Shown: piece after piece, positions 1 through 4,994 of the stretch
Layout: every line of letters starts with the position of its first letter
How positions within the stretch are numbered: the stretch's first letter is position 1
Origin: LMDS01 sp039930465
GTDB taxonomy: Bacteria > Pseudomonadota > Gammaproteobacteria > Burkholderiales > Burkholderiaceae_C
Assembly (NCBI GenBank): GCA_039930465.1
Contig: JBDTTU010000149.1
Coordinates: forward strand, 1-7,653
Length of the DNA stretch: 7,653 bases
Direction: 5' to 3'
Translations under genes and position numbers: made by a program
Notes under the pieces: model-generated
Told to the model about the DNA's origin: nothing
Seen by the model: the letters and a program-made list of their open reading frames with translations, nothing else
The model's database searches: none

Positions 1-671
1 ACCAGCTCGCCGGTGTGGCTGCCGCGCATGCCGAGCTTGTCGAGCTTTTGCGCGATGCTGAAGCCCTTCATGCCCTTCTCGATCAGGAACGCGGTGACGC
101 CGCGCGCGCCGAGCTCGGGTTCGGTCTTGGCGTAGACGACGAGCGTGTCGGCGTCTGGCCCGTTGGTGATCCACATCTTCGTGCCGTTCAGCAGGTAGTG
201 GTCGCCCCCCGCTCCTCCCTCTACCAGTTGCGCTTTCAGCTTCATGCTGATCACGTCGGAGCCGGCGCCGGGTTCGCTCATCGCGAGCGCGCCCACGTGT
301 TCGCCGCTGATCAGCTTGGGCAGGTATTTCGCGCGTTGACGGTCGTTGCCGTTGCGCTTGATCTGGTTCACGCACAGGTTGGAATGCGCGCCATACGACA
401 GGCCGACCGACGCACTCGCGCGGCTGATCTCTTCCATCGCGATCATGTGCGCCAGGTAGCCCATGCCGGCGCCGCCGTACTCGTCGCTCACCGTGATGCC
501 GAGCACGCCGAGCGAACCCATCTTGCGCCACAGGTCCATCGGGAACTGGTCGCTGCGGTCGATCTCGGCAGCGCGTGGCGCGATCTCGGCCTGCGCGAAT
601 TCGCGCACCGCGTCGCGCAGCGCGTCCACATCCTCACCAAGTTGAAAGTTCAGGCCGGGCAGGTTGTTCAT
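1..671 (-). CDS. ivd (liuA): Isovaleryl-CoA dehydrogenase, N-terminal part (runs off the left edge)
   Basis: FAD-dependent acyl-CoA dehydrogenase that oxidises isovaleryl-CoA to 3-methylcrotonyl-CoA in leucine breakdown, passing electrons to electron-transfer flavoprotein in the cytoplasm. The first 223 residues are present, about 57% of a usual 390-residue protein. The start ATG (671-669) has an AGGAGA ribosome site 7 bases upstream. Visible are the N-terminal helical domain (about 1-125), the acyl-CoA dehydrogenase signature AMSEPGAGSDVIS (130-142), WITNGPDAD (167-175) and DKLGMRGSHTGEL (211-223), which together are typical of the isovaleryl-CoA branch. The catalytic Glu of this branch lies in the C-terminal helical domain, outside the window, so substrate assignment rests on overall resemblance and on the LiuR-type regulator directly upstream. 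Residues 150-156 look like a short insertion with unusual codons (see findings). Another short-chain acyl-CoA dehydrogenase is possible but less likely. Confidence 0.93.
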   Translation of the reverse strand, partial: MNNLPGLNFQLGEDVDALRDAVREFAQAEIAPRAAEIDRSDQFPMDLWRKMGSLGVLGITVSDEYGGAGMGYLAHMIAMEEISRASASVGLSYGAHSNLCVNQIKRNGNDRQRAKYLPKLISGEHVGALAMSEPGAGSDVISMKLKAQLVEGGAGGDHYLLNGTKMWITNGPDADTLVVYAKTEPELGARGVTAFLIEKGMKGFSIAQKLDKLGMRGSHTGEL

Positions 672-678
672 GGTCTTG

Positions 679-684
679 TCTCCT
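679..684 (-). promoter_or_regulatory. Ribosome binding site of isovaleryl-CoA dehydrogenase
   Basis: AGGAGA on the minus strand, 7 bases before the ATG at 671-669. It fixes the start of the dehydrogenase gene and implies it is translated independently of the regulator gene 70 bases upstream. Confidence 0.7.
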
Positions 685-741
685 GGAGAGTTCGTTCAGT
701 GCCGCACGTCGTCGCGCCCGGTCACGGTCATTCGGGGCAGG

Positions 742-1134
742 CTAAGCCTGCTCCTTCTTCAGCCCGAGCGCGAGCAGGCGCCGCGCTTCTTTCTCTTGAG
801 CGCGCACCTCATCGAGCGTGGCGTGCAGGTCGGCCATCTGCTGTTCGAGCTGCGCTCGGTGCGTGGCCAGCACAACGAGGAACTTCTTGAGCTGCGGCTG
901 CGTGTCGCGTGGCGACTCGTACATGTCGACCAGCTCCTTCACCTCGGCCAGCGTCAGCCCCAGGCGCTTGCCGCGCAGCGTGAGCTTTAGCCGCGTGCGG
1001 TCGCGCAGCGTGTACACGCGGTTGCGGCCGCTGCGCTGCGGCGTGATCAGGCCACAGTCTTCATAGAAGCGGATCGCGCGGGTGGTGAGGTCGAACTCGC
1101 GGGCGAGCTCGCCAATGGTGAAGGTGGAAGACAT
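742..1134 (-). CDS. liuR: MerR-family transcriptional regulator, LiuR type
   Basis: DNA-binding regulator of 130 residues. Residues 4-40 form the MerR winged helix-turn-helix (FTIGELAREFDLTTRAIRFY, then a GLI-P-R segment and the RVYTLRDR wing). Residues about 80-122 are a Glu/Gln/Lys/Arg-rich helix suited to the antiparallel dimerisation coiled coil. The only cysteine is C27 inside the DNA-binding domain and there is no C-terminal metal-binding loop, which argues against a metal sensor. In proteobacteria this short MerR subfamily sits next to isovaleryl-CoA dehydrogenase and controls leucine/isovalerate degradation genes; the same neighbour is present here. I chose the ATG at 1134 over an in-frame GTG at 1170 because the GTG would overlap the predicted -10 element and homology starts just after the ATG. 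No strong ribosome site precedes the ATG. The ligand, probably a branched acyl-CoA, is inference. Confidence 0.88.
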   Translation of the reverse strand: MSSTFTIGELAREFDLTTRAIRFYEDCGLITPQRSGRNRVYTLRDRTRLKLTLRGKRLGLTLAEVKELVDMYESPRDTQPQLKKFLVVLATHRAQLEQQMADLHATLDEVRAQEKEARRLLALGLKKEQA

Positions 1135-1163
1135 CTGGGTGACAGCGGCAGAAATGGGCGCGG

Positions 1164-1194
1164 CATACACTGGCCCGGTTGACGTTTACGTCAA
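1164..1194 (-). promoter_or_regulatory. Putative promoter of the regulator-dehydrogenase operon
   Basis: On the minus strand TTGACG (1194-1189) could be a -35 element and TGTATG (1169-1164) a -10 element, separated by 19 bases. The long 19-base spacing is a known hallmark of promoters activated by MerR-family proteins. Transcription would begin near 1157, just ahead of the ATG at 1134. The -10 match is only 3 of 6 to consensus, so this is a prediction. Confidence 0.5.
1179..1194. promoter_or_regulatory. Perfect 16-base dyad, candidate LiuR operator
   Basis: TTGACG-TTTA-CGTCAA is an inverted repeat with six-base arms and a four-base centre, lying in the gap between the divergent regulator and hydrolase genes. 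Its position overlapping the minus-strand -35 element, and the adjacent MerR-family gene, make autoregulatory binding by that protein the simplest reading. It could also control the hydrolase gene, whose start lies 32 bases beyond the dyad. Confidence 0.65.
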
Positions 1195-1212
1195 GTGTAG
1201 TGTGGGCAACCC

Positions 1213-1218
1213 GGAAGG
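1213..1218 (+). promoter_or_regulatory. Ribosome binding site deciding the start of the hydrolase gene
   Basis: GGAAGG ends 8 bases before the ATG at 1227 but only 2 bases before the ATG at 1221. The spacing favours 1227 and makes the TTG at 1179, which lies inside the dyad, very unlikely. Confidence 0.6.
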
Positions 1219-1226
1219 TCATGCCG

Positions 1227-2294
1227 ATGAACGAGCTCGAACTGCAACTGAACTACCCGTTCGGCGACACGCTGCCCGCCACCGGCAGCACGCTCGAAGT
1301 GGCGCCCGGTGTGCGCTGGCTGCGCATGGCGCTGCCGTTCCAGCTCGACCACATCAACCTGTGGCTGCTGCGTGATCAGATCGACAGCGCGAATGGGCCG
1401 GTGGAAGGCTGGAGCATCGTCGACTGCGGCATTGCGAACGATGCCACCCGCGCCGCCTGGGAAACGATCTTCGCCAACGAGCTGCAAGGCCTGCCGGTGC
1501 TGCGCCTGATCGTCACCCACATGCACCCCGACCACATCGGCCTGGCGCACTGGCTCACCGAACGCTTCGGCGTGCGCCTGTGGGTCAGCGCCACCGACTA
1601 CAACACCGCGCGCCTGGCGAGCGGTTCCATCACCGGCTTCGGCGGCGAGGCGACCGCTCGTTTCATGGCCAGCCACGGGCTGACCGACCCCGATTCGCAA
1701 GCCAAGATCAAGGCCCGCACCAACTACTACGCGAGCATGGTGCCGCAGGTGCCGGCGAGCTTTCGACGGCTGATGGACGGTGACCACATTCAGATCGGCG
1801 GCCACAGCTGGGTTTGCCACGCCGGCTACGGCCACGCGCCGGAGCACATCTCGCTGCACAGCGAAGCGCTGGCCACGTTGATCAGCGGCGACATGGTGCT
1901 GCCGCGCATTTCCACCAACGTGAGCGTGCACGAGATCGAGCCCGAATCGAACCCGCTGCGGCTTTACCTCGATTCGATCGAGCGCATGAAAGCGCTGCCC
2001 GAAGACACGCTGGTTTTGCCCTCGCACGGCCGGCCCTTCACCGGCCTGCACACACGTGTCGATCAGTTGCAGGCGCACCACGAAGAGCGTTTCGCCGACG
2101 TGCTGAAGGCTTGCGCCGAAGCACCGCAGCATGCGGCCGATCTGCTGATGGTGCTGTTCCGACGCAAGCTCGACCTGCACCAGACCACCTTCGCGATGGG
2201 CGAGTCGCTCGCGCACCTGCACGCGCTGTGGCTGGCCGGCCGGTTGAAGCGCCGGCTCGACGCCGACGGCGTCTACCGCTTCACGCTCGCCTGA
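1227..2294 (+). CDS. Metallo-beta-lactamase-fold hydrolase with C-terminal winged-helix domain
   Basis: A 355-residue predicted cytoplasmic dinuclear metal hydrolase with no signal peptide. The ligand motifs are complete: H98-x-H100-x-D102-H103 (THMHPDHIG), H203 in GYGHAPEH, D222 in SGD and H267 in LPSHGRP. The metallo-beta-lactamase domain spans about residues 20-275. Residues about 290-355 resemble the BLACT_WH winged-helix domain seen in LACTB2-like and related hydrolases (LLMVLFRRKLDLHQTTFAMG, then an AGRLKRR segment). Family members hydrolyse thioesters, phosphodiesters or RNA, so the substrate cannot be read from sequence. It is transcribed divergently from the leucine-catabolism regulator and dehydrogenase across a shared 92-base region containing the candidate operator. 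That suggests, without proving, a role such as acyl-CoA thioester hydrolysis in that pathway. It ends 12 bases before the stop of the convergent small gene. Confidence 0.9.
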   Translation: MNELELQLNYPFGDTLPATGSTLEVAPGVRWLRMALPFQLDHINLWLLRDQIDSANGPVEGWSIVDCGIANDATRAAWETIFANELQGLPVLRLIVTHMHPDHIGLAHWLTERFGVRLWVSATDYNTARLASGSITGFGGEATARFMASHGLTDPDSQAKIKARTNYYASMVPQVPASFRRLMDGDHIQIGGHSWVCHAGYGHAPEHISLHSEALATLISGDMVLPRISTNVSVHEIEPESNPLRLYLDSIERMKALPEDTLVLPSHGRPFTGLHTRVDQLQAHHEERFADVLKACAEAPQHAADLLMVLFRRKLDLHQTTFAMGESLAHLHALWLAGRLKRRLDADGVYRFTLA

Positions 2295-2300
2295 GTTGGC

Positions 2301-2316
2301 GCGGGCTCAGGCCCGC
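2301..2316. terminator. Hairpin at the junction of two convergent genes
   Basis: GCGGGC-TCAG-GCCCGC forms a perfect six-base-pair, all-G/C stem with a four-base loop. It starts 6 bases after the hydrolase stop and its loop contains the TGA stop of the small minus-strand gene. The placement suits a bidirectional terminator, but no T-run follows on either strand, so classical Rho-independent activity is doubtful. Confidence 0.35.
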
Positions 2317-2528
2317 GGTTCGGCGCGGCGCTCGAAGCGCGGCGCAGCGTGCGAGAGTTCGGTGGCCACGAAATCGACCGCCGCCTCGGGCACCATCGCT
2401 GCGGTGCGTTCAAAGCTGCGGAATTCGCGCGCCAGGCCCCGCGCTTCGTCGCGCGCGATCTGCTGATCGAGTTCGACGATCCGGCGGGCACAACGCTCGA
2501 TCCATTCCGAGGTCGACAAGGTGTTCAT
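2307..2528 (-). CDS. Small hypothetical protein, 73 residues
   Basis: I do not recognise this family. The ATG at 2528-2526 has a GGGAGA ribosome site 6 bases upstream, which supports a real start rather than the in-frame TTG at 2606. The product is soluble and probably mostly helical: an N-terminal amphipathic stretch (WIERCARRIVELDQQIARDE, residues 8-27), an Arg/Glu-rich middle, then a less charged VPEAAVDFVATEL segment (about 44-56) and an Arg-rich tail. It has no signal peptide, no membrane segment and one cysteine (C12). Third codon positions are G/C-rich like its neighbours, and no long overlapping frame on the opposite strand has a recognisable product. It stands alone between the convergent hydrolase gene and the end of the glyQ operon. 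Confidence 0.6.
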   Translation of the reverse strand: MNTLSTSEWIERCARRIVELDQQIARDEARGLAREFRSFERTAAMVPEAAVDFVATELSHAAPRFERRAEPRA

Positions 2529-2534
2529 CGCGGG

Positions 2535-2540
2535 TCTCCC
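2535..2540 (-). promoter_or_regulatory. Ribosome binding site of the small hypothetical gene
   Basis: GGGAGA on the minus strand, 6 bases before the ATG at 2528. It is the main evidence that this short frame is a gene, and it selects this start. Confidence 0.55.
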
Positions 2541-2544
2541 GGGT

Positions 2545-2562
2545 GGCTGCGCAATCGCAGCC
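2545..2562 (-). other. Stem-loop just upstream of the small gene's ribosome site
   Basis: On the minus strand GGCTGCG-ATTG-CGCAGCC is a perfect seven-base-pair stem with a four-base loop. It ends four bases before the GGGAGA ribosome site. It could be part of the 5' leader of the small gene or an upstream termination point. No T-run follows, so its function is open. Confidence 0.4.
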
Positions 2563-2631
2563 TCCATGATCGCGCCGATCGCGGCACTTCGCACCACTTC
2601 AAACAAGGGAGGCGAGCGGCTACCGAGTTCG

Positions 2632-2649
2632 CCGCCACGAGGGTGGCGG
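2632..2649 (-). terminator. Hairpin downstream of the glyQ-to-metallopeptidase operon
   Basis: CCGCCAC-N4-GTGGCGG is a perfect seven-base-pair stem starting 9 bases after the metallopeptidase stop codon. Its position suits transcript end formation for the large operon. It lacks a following T-run, so it is a weak terminator prediction, possibly a 3' stabilising structure. The remaining intergenic DNA (2529-2658) shows no further gene that I can support. Confidence 0.35.
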
Positions 2650-2658
2650 TACGGTGGC

Positions 2659-3600
2659 TCAGTCGAAAACCGGCACCACCCCTTCTTTCAAACTACCTCG
2701 CACCGCTTCGTAGTCGGGCACCACCGAGCGCACCACGTCCCAGAAGCGCGGGCTGTGGTTCATCTCGCGCAGGTGCGCGAGTTCGTGCGCGACCACGTAG
2801 TCGATGGTCGAGAGGCCGAAGTGGATCAACCGCCAGTTCAGGCGGATCGACCCGTCGGCGCTGGCGCTGCCCCAGCGCGTTTGCGCTGACGACAAGGAAA
2901 GCCGCGTGTAGCGCACACCGAGCTTCTGCGTGTAGAGCTGGCAGCGCTCTTCGAACACGCGCCGTGCCTGGCGCTGCAGCCAGCTTTGCACCACGTCGCG
3001 GATCTGCGCGGCGGTGGCCGTGTGCGGCAGGCCAATGTGCAAGGTGAGGCGCGGCACGCCGGGCAACGACTGCGCATCGGTGTTGAGCACCGCACCCGCC
3101 TTGGTGAGCCCGGCACGCGCGTCGAGCACCACGATCACCTGCTCGCCGAGGAAGGGAATGGTCGCGCCGTCGCGCCAGTCGACCTTGGCTTCCTGCAAAC
3201 GCTGCGCACGTTCTTGCTGTTCGGCGAGCTTGCGCAGGATCCAGCCGGCTTTTTCACGCAAGGCCGATTCGATGTCGCCGATACCCACCCACTTCGGCGC
3301 ATTGACGCTCAACCCTTCCATGCCGACGATGAAGCCGATGCTGCGCCGGCGTGCGCGCTTGAGCGCGTAGGCCACCACGTGTTCCTGCAGGCGGATCTCG
3401 CGGTCGGCTTGCGGGTGGCGGAACACGGCGGGAACGAGCACGCTGGCAAGCGGCACGGCGTCAGGCGCTGGCGGCGTTGCGGCGGGCGCGGCTTGTACCG
3501 GTGCGAGGGGTGGTGCCTCGGCCACCGCAGCGACAACCGGCCCCGCCTCATCGAACAGTGACAACTGCGACGGGCCGGTCGCCGGTGCCGCGCGGCTCAT
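2659..3600 (-). CDS. YgjP-type (DUF45 / M48-like) zinc metallopeptidase
   Basis: A 313-residue protein of the YgjP/WLM-like predicted metallopeptidase family. The zinc site is complete: H272-E273-x-x-H276 in HELAHLREMNHSPRFW, with H282 the likely third ligand. Upstream are the typical family segments WGSASADGSIRLNWRLI (243-259) and SIGFIVGMEGLSVNAPKWVG (87-106). Residues about 17-55 are Pro/Ala-rich and probably disordered, making the protein longer than E. coli YgjP. Q12-L13-S14-L15-F16 in this tail matches the sliding-clamp-binding consensus (see findings). The ATG at 3600-3598 overlaps the plsC stop by four bases (ATGA) with GGTGAG upstream, so translation is probably coupled. A longer in-frame opening reaching about 4416 lies in a different frame over plsC and is not coding. 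The physiological substrate of this family is not established to my knowledge. It is the last gene of the operon. Confidence 0.9.
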   Translation of the reverse strand: MSRAAPATGPSQLSLFDEAGPVVAAVAEAPPLAPVQAAPAATPPAPDAVPLASVLVPAVFRHPQADREIRLQEHVVAYALKRARRRSIGFIVGMEGLSVNAPKWVGIGDIESALREKAGWILRKLAEQQERAQRLQEAKVDWRDGATIPFLGEQVIVVLDARAGLTKAGAVLNTDAQSLPGVPRLTLHIGLPHTATAAQIRDVVQSWLQRQARRVFEERCQLYTQKLGVRYTRLSLSSAQTRWGSASADGSIRLNWRLIHFGLSTIDYVVAHELAHLREMNHSPRFWDVVRSVVPDYEAVRGSLKEGVVPVFD

Positions 3601-4373
3601 GCTTTGCTCACCCCGGCTGCAACCACTGCTTCCGTCGCCGGGTAGGCCTCGGGGTCCAGGCGCCTCATCTCGGCTTCGATCCAGGTTTCGACTTCGCGCA
3701 TCAACTCGTCGGGCTCGCGGCCGGTCGATTCGATCGGGTGGCCCACCGAAAGGTCGATCACCCCCGGGCGCAGGATGAAGCTCTTGCGCGGCCAGCAGCG
3801 CGCCGAAGTCACCGCGACCGGCAGCACCGGCCTGCCCGTGGTGATCGCCAGGCGCGTGCCGCCGGCCTTGTACACCCCACGCCCGCCGCGCGCCGCGCGC
3901 GTGCCTTCGGGAAACATGATGACCCAGTGGCCCTTGTCCATGAATTTGCGGCCCTGTTCGGCCACCAGGTTCCAGGCCTGCGCCCGTTTGCTGCGGTCGA
4001 TGTGGATCATGTCCATGCGCGCCATGGCCCAGCCGAAGAACGGGATGTAGAGCAGCTCGCGCTTGAACACATAACAGAGCGGGTGCGGCATCAGGCCCGG
4101 GAACGCGAAGGTCTCCCAGGTCGACTGGTGCTTGGGCAGCAGCACCACCGGGTAGTCGGGCAGGCGGTCCATGCCGTGCAGGCGCGCGTGCACGCCGCAG
4201 ATGACCTTGGCACCCCAGATCGACAGCGTCAACCAGCCCACGCACAAGCGATACACCGTGTCGCCGCGCGCGAAGATCGACACCACCAGCACGGCCAGAG
4301 CCCACGGGATGACCGTGACGGCCATGAACAGCACAAAAAGCGCCGAGCGCAGCGCGTAGAAGAAGGTGGCCAT
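3597..4373 (-). CDS. plsC: 1-acyl-sn-glycerol-3-phosphate acyltransferase (lysophosphatidate acyltransferase)
   Basis: Inner-membrane enzyme that acylates lysophosphatidic acid to phosphatidic acid in phospholipid synthesis; 258 residues. A hydrophobic N-terminal segment (about 5-35, ALFVLFMAVTVIPWALAVLV) is the likely membrane anchor. Acyltransferase blocks appear in order: KHQSTWETF (81-89), FKRELLYIPFFGWAM (103-117), FPEGTR (154-159) and PVLPVAV (182-188). Block I reads H82-x4-E87, where the textbook motif has aspartate (see findings). The ATG at 4373-4371 shares one base with the gmhB stop (TGATG), and GGGAGG lies 8 bases upstream inside gmhB, so translation is probably coupled. The last four bases overlap the metallopeptidase gene. 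Pairing with gmhB groups two envelope-building activities in one transcript. Confidence 0.93.
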   Translation of the reverse strand: MATFFYALRSALFVLFMAVTVIPWALAVLVVSIFARGDTVYRLCVGWLTLSIWGAKVICGVHARLHGMDRLPDYPVVLLPKHQSTWETFAFPGLMPHPLCYVFKRELLYIPFFGWAMARMDMIHIDRSKRAQAWNLVAEQGRKFMDKGHWVIMFPEGTRAARGGRGVYKAGGTRLAITTGRPVLPVAVTSARCWPRKSFILRPGVIDLSVGHPIESTGREPDELMREVETWIEAEMRRLDPEAYPATEAVVAAGVSKA

Positions 4374-4990
4374 CAGTCGAGCCTCCCGAAACCGGAGTCG
4401 GTTTCGCCGCTGGCACCGCGCTCGTGGCGCTCGCGCTGGATCAGGAAGTCGGCAAACGCAGTCAGGTCGTCGTGCACCTGGGTGCCCGCCACTTGCCCGC
4501 ACAGCTCGGCGAGCTGCGCATCGTCGAGCCGCGCTGCCTTGCCAGTGCGCACGAGGTGCGGGCAGCAGCCCACTGCCACGCCGGCCTGCAGGTCGCGCAG
4601 CGTGTCGCCGACCACCGGCACATCGGTGAGGGCGACACCAAAACGCTCGCCGATCTGCTCGAACAGACCCGGCAGCGGCTTGCGGCAGCGGCAGGCATCG
4701 CTGGGCGCGTGCGGGCAGAAGAACACCGCGTCGATGCGCCCGCCCTGCTTGGCCAGCATCTGGTTCATCTTGGTGTGCATGGCGTTGAGCGTGGCCATGT
4801 CGAAGGTGCCGCGGCCCAGGCCCGACTGATTGGTGGCCACCACCGTGTGCCAGCCGGCGTGGTTGAGACGCGCGATGGCTTCGAGCGCACCGGGAATCGG
4901 CACCCATTCGTCAGGCGACTTGACGTAGTCGTCACGGTCTTCGTTGATCGTGCCGTCGCGGTCGAGGATGATGAGTTTGATCGGGGTCAT
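4373..4990 (-). CDS. gmhB: D-glycero-D-manno-heptose-1,7-bisphosphate 7-phosphatase
   Basis: Cytoplasmic HAD-superfamily phosphatase that removes the 7-phosphate from heptose 1,7-bisphosphate during ADP-heptose synthesis for the LPS inner core; 205 residues, a usual length. The nucleophile and acid/base aspartates are D10 and D12 in LDRDGTIN, the phosphate-binding segment is TNQSGLGRG (53-61), and motif IV is VVGDTLRDLQAG (126-137) with D129 and D133. The zinc-binding loop is C92-P-H94 ... C100-R-C102-RKP, in the compact form with five residues between the His and the third ligand. Residues about 185-205 are a polar tail. The ATG lies 4 bases after the glyS stop with no strong ribosome site, suggesting coupling to glyS. 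A histidinol-phosphate phosphatase shares this fold, but the absence of histidine-pathway neighbours and the plsC context favour GmhB. Confidence 0.9.
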   Translation of the reverse strand: MTPIKLIILDRDGTINEDRDDYVKSPDEWVPIPGALEAIARLNHAGWHTVVATNQSGLGRGTFDMATLNAMHTKMNQMLAKQGGRIDAVFFCPHAPSDACRCRKPLPGLFEQIGERFGVALTDVPVVGDTLRDLQAGVAVGCCPHLVRTGKAARLDDAQLAELCGQVAGTQVHDDLTAFADFLIQRERHERGASGETDSGFGRLD

Positions 4991-4994
4991 CGGG

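Noticed and set aside
92..102. Compact zinc-loop spacing in GmhB (residue numbers), five residues between H94 and C100
   Set aside because: It is shorter than in E. coli GmhB, but compact loops occur in the family and all four ligands are present, so I treat it as normal variation.
15..890. A 291-codon plus-strand frame opposite isovaleryl-CoA dehydrogenase and the regulator
   Set aside because: It crosses two well-supported minus-strand genes and their intergenic gap, and its product resembles no family.
1179..1226. N-terminal extension of the hydrolase from TTG at 1179
   Set aside because: The start would lie inside the candidate operator and the added residues are not family-like. The ribosome site at 1213-1218 points to the ATG at 1227.
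1191..2222. A 343-codon minus-strand frame opposite the hydrolase gene
   Set aside because: The plus strand encodes a complete set of metallo-beta-lactamase motifs; the antisense translation has none.
2568..2583. Tandem-like GATCGCG repeat in the intergenic region
   Set aside because: Two seven-base copies only, in GC-rich DNA; no array and no link to a known element.
2659..4416. A 585-codon minus-strand frame that would extend the metallopeptidase upstream
   Set aside because: The extension lies over plsC in another frame and is low-complexity Gly/Ala/Arg sequence. The ATG at 3600 with the ATGA overlap is the credible start.
3477..4829. A 450-codon plus-strand frame over plsC and gmhB
   Set aside because: Antisense shadow: Arg/His/Pro/Ala-rich translation without domains, while all catalytic motifs are on the minus strand.
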